Of a stretch of 64,000 bases of DNA, positions 8,478 through 17,228 are shown piece after piece. This DNA is from Nitrospira sp. BO4 (GTDB lineage Bacteria > Nitrospirota > Nitrospiria > Nitrospirales > Nitrospiraceae). A model generated the notes under the pieces. That model saw only the letters and a list, made by a program, of their open reading frames with translations. It was not told the origin of the DNA and ran no database searches. The position numbers and the translations under genes were made by a program. The stretch covers positions 496,001-560,000 of the forward strand of contig JAMPUU010000017.1 of NCBI GenBank assembly GCA_030144965.1, in the 5' to 3' direction. The stretch's first letter is position 1. Each line of letters starts with the position of its first letter.

Positions 8478-8855
8478 ATGCAACAATTCTGGGTCCAACG
8501 AGGTGTCTCGACCGTATTCCTGATCGCAAGCCTTTCTGCATCGTTGCCGGCTGCGGCGAATCCGCCTACTAAGGAGCGACTGCCCCTCATGCTCAGCGGC
8601 GCCGGCTGCGGCAGCAAAGAAGCTGAAATGAACACCGTCTTGCAGGCCATTCCAGGCGTGACCGGCGTCTATTTCAACCGCGTCCCTGATCATGTGCTCG
8701 TGGACATTACCGTCGGCACCGTTAAGGCAGCGGATGTGGTCAACCGCGTCAACGATGCGGCGACCTCATGGCAATGCCGCGTCGAACTCATGCAATCATG
8801 CATCACCGCGGACATGCCATCCGCCTCGGCCGCCCCTCACCATACTGAGCAATAG
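8478..8855 (+). CDS. Exported HMA-like protein without CxxC
   Basis: A 125-residue protein with an N-terminal signal peptide (to about residue 27, ending PAAAN). The mature part resembles a heavy-metal-associated fold: GAGCGSKEAEMNTVLQAIPGV aligns by eye with the HMA loop and first helix, and VYFNRVPDHVLVDITVG with the following strands. The CxxC metal site is reduced to CGSK, so classical copper binding is doubtful. Two more cysteines near residues 106-114 (WQC and QSC) could form a disulfide. The call is by pattern only. Confidence 0.6.
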   Translation: MQQFWVQRGVSTVFLIASLSASLPAAANPPTKERLPLMLSGAGCGSKEAEMNTVLQAIPGVTGVYFNRVPDHVLVDITVGTVKAADVVNRVNDAATSWQCRVELMQSCITADMPSASAAPHHTEQ

Positions 8856-9228
8856 TTAGGAATTACGACCTCCCTCTGTTTGCAAAGATCCCTCACAAAT
8901 AGCCCAATTGAGCTGTTTTTAGCTTTCCTCTGTTCATCGGCATGTCCCGGGTCAATCTTGCCCCTCACGCGTGCGGATCAGATCCTCGAATATGGTGTAG
9001 TGATCGCACTCAGAGCAGCACAAAAACAGGAAAAACTATCGATACATTTTCATTTCAGGTACATCTTCTTGTAACAGCCTGTTCAGACCCGGTCGTACAG
9101 TGTGCGAGCACTGCTTCAGAATTGGTCAGAACGTTGGTTCGAGGTTCGGTCACCAAAGATTCGGGTTGTAACCCCACAAACACCAAGTACCAATCGGCAA
9201 CGGAATTTGCGCTAGGGATCCAGTTCAC
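8856..9228. other. Intergenic region, no gene seen
   Basis: 373 bases between the HMA-like gene and the SGNH gene. Frames here (for example 8942-9259) lack ribosome-binding sites and natural composition. No tRNA, strong hairpin or promoter was recognised. A promoter for the SGNH gene is expected here. Confidence 0.5.
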
Positions 9229-10443
9229 ATGCGGCCCTCTCACACATTCACAAAAATAACAACAATGATCGGCATCTCGGCGATTGTACTGCTGGCCGTC
9301 GAGATCTTATTGAGAATCGCTCAGTATCCACCACCTATTCCATCAGGATGGGGATGGGACGGGTCGCCGAGGAGAGGACTGGCTGCTACGAATGACTCAG
9401 TTCAAAATGAATTGGGGCTGCGCGGAAATCCATTCTCGTACGGCACTGATGATATCGTTGTCCTGCTGGTAGGCGACAGCAATGTGGAAGCCGCAACCAG
9501 TGGACTCGACAGGATGCCAGAGCGCTTGCTTGAACGCCACCTCTCTACCCTTCTCCCCTCTCGAACATTTAAGGTCTTCTCCCTCGCCGCTTCCGGGTGG
9601 GGGCAAGATCAGCAGCTATTGGCTCTCGAACGGTATTTTCAAGCATATCGAGCCGATCTGGTCCTGGTGTGGGCACAGCCCGTGAATGATTTTTGGGAGA
9701 ATACGTTCCCCGACCGGAATGAGCATATCAAGCCGACGTTTTGGTTTGACGGACAGTCGCTTCAGGGACCTTTTTTCCATGACGGCGTTCATCTGAGCCG
9801 GTTCCGAATATGGGATCTCGCCATACGGGCTAAGCTGCAATTCAGGCATCGAAGCGTGGCACAACATATCCTTCACGAATGGGTACCACGCCTTCCATCT
9901 GACGCGAGGGCCCCGAGCGAATCGCGGCCACCTCGTTGCACGAACCTGCCCGTCATTAATCAACAAGACCTTGCAAAAGATATCTTTTCCCTATCGGACG
10001 AACGAAGGGTAGTGGTTCGAACCACTGAGGACGTTCAACACAGCCGAAGCCACTTTTCGCCATACATCCGACCACGTTCCCCCAAGGACAACTATTTGAT
10101 CGATATCACCCGCGCACTCGTGGCTAGAATCAAGACAACAGCCGAGAAACACAAGGCAGCCTTCAGCGTATTCTATCCGATCAGACCGGACTTCGATAAT
10201 TCAGGCAAACGTGGGGTGCGGTGCGTTGAAACGAGCACGGGCCAACTGTTCGAAGCACAGTTGGATATGCCGGAACTTCTCCGAAGCCTGGTTGCTCAAC
10301 CCGATTTGATCGAAATCACGTTGCAAGGAAGGGAGGAAATATCCGTCAGCCCGACAGACCGCCACTTCAGCACTATCGGAAACGACCAGGCCATGCAGCT
10401 CTTAGCTCAAGAAGTGCTTCGACGACACCTCATTCGGCAGTGA
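9229..10443 (+). CDS. Membrane-anchored SGNH/GDSL-like protein
   Basis: A 404-residue protein with one N-terminal membrane segment (about residues 13-30). The following domain has the block I motif LLVGDSNVEAAT, with Ser as probable nucleophile, and a C-terminal DRHFSTIGN that fits the block V Asp-x-x-His pair. Together they indicate an SGNH hydrolase fold facing the periplasm. Similar proteins act on acylated polysaccharides, but no substrate can be inferred here. It stands alone between two long non-coding stretches, with a weak ribosome-binding site. Confidence 0.6.
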   Translation: MRPSHTFTKITTMIGISAIVLLAVEILLRIAQYPPPIPSGWGWDGSPRRGLAATNDSVQNELGLRGNPFSYGTDDIVVLLVGDSNVEAATSGLDRMPERLLERHLSTLLPSRTFKVFSLAASGWGQDQQLLALERYFQAYRADLVLVWAQPVNDFWENTFPDRNEHIKPTFWFDGQSLQGPFFHDGVHLSRFRIWDLAIRAKLQFRHRSVAQHILHEWVPRLPSDARAPSESRPPRCTNLPVINQQDLAKDIFSLSDERRVVVRTTEDVQHSRSHFSPYIRPRSPKDNYLIDITRALVARIKTTAEKHKAAFSVFYPIRPDFDNSGKRGVRCVETSTGQLFEAQLDMPELLRSLVAQPDLIEITLQGREEISVSPTDRHFSTIGNDQAMQLLAQEVLRRHLIRQ

Positions 10444-10842
10444 CCAACTGGCCCCACAGAGCCGCTTTGATACTCTCCAGAGACAAACCCTAGAGTGGGA
10501 TGCTCCGAGACGACTTCACAGAACCCTCGTAATATCGTGAACACACCGCAACGCCTGCTATCACTGCAATAGGTACGTTCGATGCACAGAACCTTTGATG
10601 CATCGTTTCTTCCCGAGCAGAAGCTCAAACCGTTCAGCGGCAACTCGCCGCTATGTAGCCAGGCACTGAATCGCCCTGTGAGGCGATCCCCCACTTTCCA
10701 AGAGATGGCCTGCTCCAATTAGCAATTCCCTCCAAAGAGGGGCAACACCCCTCCTCCTCCCTCTCCTATCCCCGCATTTAGGGGAACGCCAGTTACTAGC
10801 CACCCTGATAGATTCAGCCCACTCATTAGGAGGAACACCACA
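10444..10842. other. Intergenic leader region, no gene seen
   Basis: 399 bases upstream of the polyferredoxin gene. It contains a C-rich tract around 10748-10770 and a small CCCC/GGGG hairpin near 10770-10785. AGGAGG ends about 9 bases before the next ATG. No tRNA, riboswitch class or convincing promoter was recognised. Confidence 0.5.
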
Positions 10843-12117
10843 ATGAGTTCTGACGTTATCGACAACCTGCCACGGCGTGAACTCCCGATCATCGCAATCG
10901 ACGCTCCCGAAAACAATACCCACAATTCGTGCAAGGTCGGAAGTCATGTCGATCAGCAACCCACGAAACGGTACAGATATAGAATGATAGCACTGGCGTC
11001 GGTGCATGCCTATATCGCGTTTCATCTCATCTCATGGCATGTGTTCGACTTTCAGATTTGGGGCAAGACCGCAATGATGGGCGTCCCTTCTCTTGCCAAG
11101 GGAACCATTAATGCCGCGTCGATTATGGTGGCGTTAATATTGATTTCCATACTGATCTGGGGACGTGCTTTTTGTGGTTGGGTCTGCCACATGCGAGGAG
11201 CAATTGAATTCGCTGACTGGATTTTGCGCAAGCTAAAAGTACGGCAATACCTCAACCTGCGCGAGAAGAATGTCCTTATCAACACGCCTCATCGTTGGCT
11301 CTTGCGGATCGGGGCACTATTTGTCCTGCTCTTGCCAGTCATCATATTGATCCTCAAGGCCGGATTTACTCCACAAGTCAACGTTATGTCACCTCCTCCC
11401 ATAGCCGATCTGCCCGGTTATGAAGGTAAGGCTTTCGCTCAAAGCGCCCCTTTAAATTTTGATATCAAACCAACCTGGAATGATTTCTTGTTGGCATTCG
11501 GCTTGGCGGTGTTTATCCAGTTTACAATGAGTATCGTGCTGAATTTGCGGTATGGACAAGGGGCATTTTGTAGAATTCTTTGTCCGTATGCCCCAATGAT
11601 GGCGCCTCTTATGAACATCTCTCCTGTCCAATCTAAAATAACACGCGTTGCGCAATGTACAGGCTGCCGCGATTGCAGTAACGCATGTCCACAAGGAATT
11701 GATGTCAGTCGAGAGATTTTCCATTTCAACGGTAAAGTGATCAACCGAGAATGTATCAAGTGTTACGCCTGTATCGATGCATGCGACGACCACGTCCTAA
11801 AAGACACGGCGGCCCCAGGTGTTCCTCAAACCGACAAATTGAAACCGTATGAGAAACGCCCTTGGCAGCAAGAGCTGCTCAGAAAAGATGGATATCGAAC
11901 TAATGCAAGGCACATGCAAGTGTACGAACCGCTCGGACCAGTAACCGATTTTCTGTCGCTCTTGGTCGCATTGATCGGTGGGGCTGCTACCTCAAAATTC
12001 GGCGGATTCTGGTTTTATCCCGGAGCAATCTTCGCATTTATTCTTTTTAGGCAGGTGTGTGTAGTAGGTACCAGATGGATGGAGGCTGCGAAAGCCCAGC
12101 GAGCGAAATGCGCTTGA
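10843..12117 (+). CDS. NapH/CcoG-like membrane polyferredoxin
   Basis: A 424-residue integral membrane iron-sulfur protein. Hydrophobic segments lie near residues 47-70, 85-107, 150-170, 210-230 and 365-400. Two cysteine-pair motifs of the NapH/NosR/CcoG superfamily are present, FCGWVCHMRG and FCRILCPYAP. They are followed by two 4Fe-4S ferredoxin motifs, CTGCRDCSNACP and CIKCYACIDAC. Such proteins move electrons between quinol and periplasmic or cofactor-assembly partners. The first motif has His where the family usually has Pro after the second Cys. The DUF5989-like gene follows by 55 bases. The partner oxidoreductase is not in the window. Confidence 0.82.
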   Translation: MSSDVIDNLPRRELPIIAIDAPENNTHNSCKVGSHVDQQPTKRYRYRMIALASVHAYIAFHLISWHVFDFQIWGKTAMMGVPSLAKGTINAASIMVALILISILIWGRAFCGWVCHMRGAIEFADWILRKLKVRQYLNLREKNVLINTPHRWLLRIGALFVLLLPVIILILKAGFTPQVNVMSPPPIADLPGYEGKAFAQSAPLNFDIKPTWNDFLLAFGLAVFIQFTMSIVLNLRYGQGAFCRILCPYAPMMAPLMNISPVQSKITRVAQCTGCRDCSNACPQGIDVSREIFHFNGKVINRECIKCYACIDACDDHVLKDTAAPGVPQTDKLKPYEKRPWQQELLRKDGYRTNARHMQVYEPLGPVTDFLSLLVALIGGAATSKFGGFWFYPGAIFAFILFRQVCVVGTRWMEAAKAQRAKCA

Positions 12118-12172
12118 GCAGCGATACCGTGTGAATATGGTAACGTTTTGAATTGTTCACAAGGAGGCATCG

Positions 12173-12358
12173 ATGAGCGAATCACAGAGAGTCAATACCG
12201 CGAATGATATAGGAAGGATCCAAGAACTCATCATGTTTGTGCAGGAGAGAAAGTCATATTGGTTGGCGCCGGTCGTGTTCGTGTTACTGTTGCTGGCAAC
12301 ACTGATTTACTATGTTGAAGGCGCTGCCGTTGCGCCATTTATCTATTCGATATTTTAG
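12173..12358 (+). CDS. Small DUF5989-like membrane protein
   Basis: A 61-residue protein with one membrane helix (about residues 30-48) and the C-terminal AVAPFIYSIF pattern. A similar ending, preceded by a helix after a WxxP, is what I recall for DUF5989 proteins. Function unknown. AAGGAGGCATCG before the ATG is a strong ribosome-binding site. It probably belongs to one transcript with the polyferredoxin gene 55 bases upstream. Confidence 0.7.
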   Translation: MSESQRVNTANDIGRIQELIMFVQERKSYWLAPVVFVLLLLATLIYYVEGAAVAPFIYSIF

Positions 12359-12414
12359 ATAAGTCTTGAGCACTCCGTCGCAAAACTGACTTGGGATTTG
12401 GTGCCATGCTCCAC

Positions 12415-12464
12415 GATACTGGAGCACGAGCCCGGTCTCGTGACTGAGCCCGTGATCCAGTATC
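12415..12464. repeat. Imperfect 14-base inverted repeat with inner hairpin
   Basis: GATACTGGAGCACG at 12415-12428 pairs with CGTGATCCAGTATC at 12451-12464 with one mismatch. An inner CACGAG/CTCGTG hairpin lies at 12425-12442. It begins 57 bases after the DUF5989-like stop. There is no T tract, so it is not a standard terminator; it could stabilise the transcript end or be a remnant of a palindromic repeat element. Confidence 0.5.
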
Positions 12465-12647
12465 CAGATCCCACTCACAATCTCTTGCCGCTTGGCGTCA
12501 TTGCGTTCTCTGTCCTCTCCGTTCCATCGATTATCTCCGCGCGGCTCGGCGCATTCGTTGGAAGCCAACGTGCAACATAACCGACCGCCCGATTCGTTCA
12601 TCCATCCGTGATACACTACCGCCGATCCACGTTCGCAAGGGAATCTG

Positions 12648-13205
12648 ATGGATTTCGTCTCACACGGTCTCTGGGGTTCGATTGCGTTCGGTCGTAAGAG
12701 TCGATCGAGTTTCGGCCTGGCCTTCGCCATCGGGATGGTGCCCGATTTGTTTTCATTCGGGGTGCTGTATGGCGCGGCCACGCTCGGCTTGTCGCCGAGG
12801 CCTGATTTCAGTCGTGGCACTCCCCTGGAATCCACGATTCCTGAGTACGTCCATCACCTCTACAATTACACCCATAGTTTCATCGTATTTCTCGCCGTCT
12901 TTCTCCTCGTGTGGCTTATCCTAAAGCGACCGGTCTGGGAACTAGGAGCATGGGGACTACATGTCTTGGCCGACGTGCCCTTGCACTCCTACGCATTTTT
13001 TCCGACTCCCGTGCTGTGGCCCTTGTCTAACTGGAAATTCGACGGCTGGCAGTGGATGACACCGGGTATTCTCATTATCAACTTCTCGTTGCTGTCCCTG
13101 CTCTACGCGTGGTTCATCCGTCATCTCTATCTGACCAGGAAGAAAGAGAAGCCATGGCAAGGAGTTGCTACTCGACCATCCGCTCTTGAAAAACAGCCGG
13201 ACTAG
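12648..13205 (+). CDS. YdjM-like inner-membrane protein, putative metal-dependent hydrolase
   Basis: A 185-residue protein with hydrophobic segments near residues 20-45, 78-96, 100-118 and 140-160. It begins MDFVSHGLWG and carries the histidine and aspartate pattern (DFVSHG, MVPDLF, HHLYNYTHS, HVLADVPLH) of the YdjM/LexA-regulated membrane hydrolase family (PF04307). The spacing of metal-ligand residues suggests a membrane-embedded hydrolase. Its substrate is unknown. It appears to be a single-gene unit. Confidence 0.72.
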   Translation: MDFVSHGLWGSIAFGRKSRSSFGLAFAIGMVPDLFSFGVLYGAATLGLSPRPDFSRGTPLESTIPEYVHHLYNYTHSFIVFLAVFLLVWLILKRPVWELGAWGLHVLADVPLHSYAFFPTPVLWPLSNWKFDGWQWMTPGILIINFSLLSLLYAWFIRHLYLTRKKEKPWQGVATRPSALEKQPD

Positions 13206-13514
13206 CGCTGCGAACAGTGATTCTTCGGTTTCTTCATCCCTCTCCTCCACATGACCGCCTGTTCTTATTGTGCCAACCTTGCAGCCATTTTCTGCTCAGA
13301 CCCTAAAATGTTTGTGCTGCATCGAGATATGAACAGGATTCTCAAGAAAACTTTACGGAAACCTGAGAATTCACTGACCGACCAGTAACGGCATTCCAAC
13401 AGAATCTCACAGTAGTGAATAGGGGCGAACCGGGGACTGCAGCCTCGATTCATTCCAATTCTTCTAGACAGAGATGCTCTTCAGCAGAGCCGCTCATAGT
13501 GATGGAGAAAACAC
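13206..13514. other. Intergenic region upstream of phoX, no gene seen
   Basis: 309 bases. I looked for a Pho-box-like direct repeat and did not find a convincing one. The only clear signal is GGAG about 9 bases before the ATG at 13515. Confidence 0.45.
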
Positions 13515-15486
13515 ATGAACAATCTCGATGATGACAAGGGGTGTAATACCTCGGGCAACGAAAGCTCCCAGGAAGTCCTTGAAGCACGCATGTCGAGGCG
13601 CAATTTACTGAAAAACGGCATCGCGACCGCCGCATTGCTGTCCCTCGGTGGAGTAGATGCGCTCTTGCGAGCTGTGCCGACTTCGGCCCAATCACACGGC
13701 TCCACTCTACTCGGGTTTCAGAGCATTCCGGTGTCGGATGCCGACACCGTCGTGGTCCCGACTGGTTACACGGCGGACGTGCTGATTTCTTGGGGTGATC
13801 CTGTCTCCAATGGCCCGGCGTTCAAGCAGGACGGCACTAACAGTGCCGCGGAGCAAGCCCGGCAATGGGGCATGCACAACGATGGGATCGTCTATTTCCC
13901 AATCATCGGCTCTCAGCGAGGTCTCATATGTCAGAACAACGAATATACGGACGATGGATTGCTCTTCAGCGATGGAATCACGAACTGGGATCAGGAAAAA
14001 ACCAATAAGTGTCTCAATGCCCACGGTGTCTCGATCATCGAGGTGACCAAGCGAACCGGCTTTCCCTGGGACCCCAGGCGTCGCAAGGGCGAGTGGGATG
14101 TCTTACGTCCCTCCCCATTCGCTCGCCGGATCACTGGCATGACTCCAATGAACATCGCGGGTCCCGCCGCCGGCGATCCGCGACTCCGAACAACCGCCGA
14201 CACGACCGGGACAAGGGTCCTCGGCACTTTGAACAACTGCGCGATGGGATTTACACCGTGGCACACGTACCTTACGTGTGAGGAAAACTTTAACGGCTTC
14301 TTCATGACCAAAAGTCGGCCCACCCGACGTGAGAAGCAATCTCGAGAAGCGATACGGTATCGCCCCATTCAGTAGCGGGTTTCGGCTGCATACCGCGGAT
14401 TTTAGGTTCAATGCCGACGCCGAACCTAACGAGCCGAACCGCTTTGGCTGGGTTGTGGAAATCGACCCGTTCCGACCCAACTCTACACAAGTAAAACGCA
14501 CGGCCCTGGGGCGGTTAAAGCACGAGGGCGCATGGGTCCAAGAGACAAAGGACGGCAAGATCGTCGTCTACATGGGTGACGACGAGCGCAACGAATATAT
14601 TTACCGCTATGTTTCAAATAAACGTTGGCGGGTGGCTCGATTGCTCGGGGAAAGTCCCCTGGATGACGGGATTCTTTACGTAGCTAAATTCCATGCTGAC
14701 GGAACCGGCGAATGGCTGCCGTTAACACCGAACAACCCGGCGTTGGCAGGATGGTCATTACCCGATATCCTCATCAATACTCGCGCCGCGGCAGACGCAG
14801 TCGGCGCCACCATGATGGATCGCCCGGAATGGATCGACACGTTCCCCGAATCGTTGACCGTTGTCGCCACACTTACGAACAACAATCGGCGAGGCAGCGC
14901 TCCGGCGTCGTCCAACGCACCGGACGGCAGCACGGTAGCCGGTACCGCCAGACCCTCGGTGGATGCGGCGAACCCTCGCTCGGTTAACAACTACGGACAC
15001 ATCCTCCGCTGGTACTATGCGAAGGATTTCTCGGAACCGAACTTCGGATGGGATATCTTTGCTCTGTGCGGTGATCCTGCCAATCCGGCACATGGATCCA
15101 CGATTATCGGCGACAAGTATGGATCACCCGATGGAATCTACTTTACCCCGAGCGGGCGTCTTTGGATCCAAACGGACGTGTCGACGTCCACGATCAACAG
15201 CGGTGTGTACGCCGGTTTCGGTAACAACCAGATGCTCTGCGCGGACCCGACCACACGTGAGACCCGACGTTTCCTTGTGGGACCTAAGCAATGCGAGATC
15301 ACCGGTGTGTTTGTGACCCCGGATGAAAAGACCATGTTCGTCGGTATACAACATCCCGGTGAGACACCCAACGATCCCCTTAACCCCAAGGCGTTCAGTT
15401 CCTGGCCGGACGGTGCGGCCGGTGGACGACCTCGTTCGTCCTGTATTGTCATTACCAAGGACGACGGGGGACAGATCGGCAGTTAG
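13515..15486 (+). pseudogene. phoX: PhoX-family alkaline phosphatase interrupted by a +1 frameshift
   Basis: Two consecutive frames make one PhoX/DUF839 protein. The first (13515-14375) carries a Tat signal, SRRNLLKNG, and runs to the family segment TCEENFNGFF. The second continues SNLEKRYGI and runs to 15486. The join is at an A4 run (14310-14313): with one A fewer the frame reads MTK-VGPPDVRSNLEKRYGI without a break, for a product of about 656 residues. PhoX enzymes are periplasmic Ca/Fe phosphatases exported folded by Tat. The downstream sequence shows no other damage, so a base-calling error or a recent mutation is likely. Confidence 0.8.
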
Positions 15487-15493
15487 CGCAGTC

Positions 15494-15535
15494 GGATGAA
15501 GGGGCGTGCCCCAGGCAGTGCGCGCCCCTTCATCC
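15494..15535. terminator. Strong hairpin between convergent phoX and lipoprotein genes
   Basis: A perfect 13-base inverted repeat, GGATGAAGGGGCG at 15494-15506 and CGCCCCTTCATCC at 15523-15535, 8 bases after the phoX stop. No T tract follows on the plus strand. Its place between convergent genes fits a terminator or transcript-end stabiliser for either strand. Confidence 0.6.
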
Positions 15536-15591
15536 ATATTACCGCTCCACCCCTGCGCCCACGGCTCCACTCTCGCCATCTCGCGAGCCAG

Positions 15592-15879
15592 TCATTTGAC
15601 AGGTATCATGGTTGAGAGTGGATCGAAGGATTTTCTCTGTTTTCCGGGGTCTTGGTCGATCAGTTTCAACGCTTCCAGTTGTGACTCCAACTCTTCAATC
15701 CGTCTGTTCTTCTCACGGATTTGTTTCTGCAGCGACTGCATCTTGCCTGATTGATCGGCAACATACATCCGCCTATGCTTCATGGGGCTGGTGGGAACTG
15801 TTGCGCACGCGCTCAGGAGAACGAAAATGGTCAGCGCACTACCCAAGACAGTCCAGCGGTTTCTCTTCTGTTGCTTCAT
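15592..15879 (-). CDS. Small coiled-coil lipoprotein
   Basis: A 95-residue protein starting MKQQKRNRW with a lipoprotein signal ending LLSACAT. The mature part has a coiled-coil heptad stretch (about residues 48-75, SGKMQSLQKQIREKNRR onward). It is probably an envelope lipoprotein that associates through the coiled coil. The frame is open 29 residues upstream, but this ATG at 15879 follows AGGAG and starts just before the signal. It overlaps none of the upstream gene with this choice. No specific family is recognised. Confidence 0.68.
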   Translation of the reverse strand: MKQQKRNRWTVLGSALTIFVLLSACATVPTSPMKHRRMYVADQSGKMQSLQKQIREKNRRIEELESQLEALKLIDQDPGKQRKSFDPLSTMIPVK

Positions 15880-15929
15880 ACGATGCGACTCCTGCTCGAA
15901 AACTTTCCCTTTGAGAAAATAGGCGCATG

Positions 15930-16955
15930 TCATGATGCCGGCAAGTCGGCGGCAGATTTCGACCATCGGTCATAGATGAAGTTCCAGACTCGCAGGGCAT
16001 CGACAGTCAAGGTCGCGCCATAGGTGGGACCGAAGTCTCGCTCGGAGATGTTTCCCATACTATCGTTCCAGGTTTCGAGCCGCACCGGACCGGCAGAGAA
16101 CGCGATCGCCCACGCGAACTGTTCCTGGCTTCTTCCTACGGTATTGACAAAAATTCCGGAATCCCACATGAGCGCAAACTCGATTTCCCACGTCGGGATC
16201 GTTTCACCACTTTCGGTCGTCTGATACTGACCAAGAGCCACAGAAGGCTGTACCAGCGCTGCAGTATGTCTAATCGAGTGAAGAACTGCCCCGTTGTCCT
16301 GATAGCTGATCCGTCCCAACGCAGAGACCCGGACACTCACATCCCCCCACTTTTCATGATGATAGATGGTCGGGGTGATCGGCATCCGCCTAATGCCGGC
16401 TCGAAGAAACCCTTGTTGATAGATGGTCCCGACGGAGAACCCTCCGCCTACAAACATGATCTTTGGACGAAACAAGGGGAACCATCTGGTCAGAGAGCCA
16501 TCAATCATCACATCGGTCTCGCGGCGAGGGTCCACGGTCGGAACTGACGGAAGTTGACGAAGTTGATGCACAACTTTGTTCTGAAAGAACTGGGTGGGTT
16601 CATCACCCGTGGTGCTGATCCCAGCCGTGAGATTGGTGCTCCAACCCTGCCACTTCCCACCCCAATGTTGGGTCCAACTCATCGTGATCAAGTTGAAACC
16701 AAGCGTATTGCCCACCGTGGAATCGTACTTGTTCCCTAAGCCATCCGTCGGGGTGAACCGGTTGAGGGTCAGCCCTCCAGTGGCGGTAGAATACTGATCG
16801 GGGAAGGCCATCGCCCCCCAATGGACGGATGGAGCAGGACTTTCACTCCATGCGGGCGATGAGACCAGTCCTATGAGGGACAGGACGCCCACAATCAGCT
16901 TCCATGCTAATCGCCCCCACCAGTACCTCTGTGTCGTACAAAAGGCTTCGGCCAT
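15930..16955 (-). CDS. Putative outer-membrane beta-barrel protein
   Basis: A 341-residue exported protein. A signal peptide ends near PAWSES (about residue 37). The rest alternates polar and aromatic residues as in an outer-membrane barrel, with many Trp/Tyr/Gly and strands ending near the membrane. The overall look recalls LpxR-type lipid A deacylases (DUF2219), but I could not confirm their catalytic residues. The TTG eight codons upstream is a poorer start than this ATG, which follows AAAGG. The lipoprotein gene follows by 50 bases and may be cotranscribed. Confidence 0.6.
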   Translation of the reverse strand: MAEAFCTTQRYWWGRLAWKLIVGVLSLIGLVSSPAWSESPAPSVHWGAMAFPDQYSTATGGLTLNRFTPTDGLGNKYDSTVGNTLGFNLITMSWTQHWGGKWQGWSTNLTAGISTTGDEPTQFFQNKVVHQLRQLPSVPTVDPRRETDVMIDGSLTRWFPLFRPKIMFVGGGFSVGTIYQQGFLRAGIRRMPITPTIYHHEKWGDVSVRVSALGRISYQDNGAVLHSIRHTAALVQPSVALGQYQTTESGETIPTWEIEFALMWDSGIFVNTVGRSQEQFAWAIAFSAGPVRLETWNDSMGNISERDFGPTYGATLTVDALRVWNFIYDRWSKSAADLPAS

Positions 16956-17228
16956 CGGAAAAGAACCTTTCTTCGTCAATGTCTGGGGACAATCGCCGGT
17001 CTGTTAGGCGGGCGACTGTGTGATCCCAGGACAAAAGACCTTGGCATTTTACATAAGAAGAACGGAGGTGGCGACCCGATTGTTCGACAACCGACGGCGC
17101 ACAACAATCTTTCGTTTTTGATGAGCAATTCTGACTGCCTTGCGATGCTTCACCCTCGACAGACCTCCTGATCCTATGCTAGCTTACGCGTTCATTTTCC
17201 TGGTCTCATACCGTCCCACGCGAAAACC

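Noticed and set aside
10010..10030. GGTTCGAACCACT, resembling a tRNA T-arm
   Set aside because: It lies inside the SGNH coding frame and no acceptor stem or anticodon arm can be drawn around it.
12398..12580. 60-residue frame over the hairpin after the DUF5989-like gene
   Set aside because: Its first half is encoded by the inverted repeat and there is no ribosome-binding site.
14329..15486. Second phoX frame as a separate gene starting at GTG 14329
   Set aside because: No ribosome-binding site precedes the GTG and the frame continues the PhoX domain directly.
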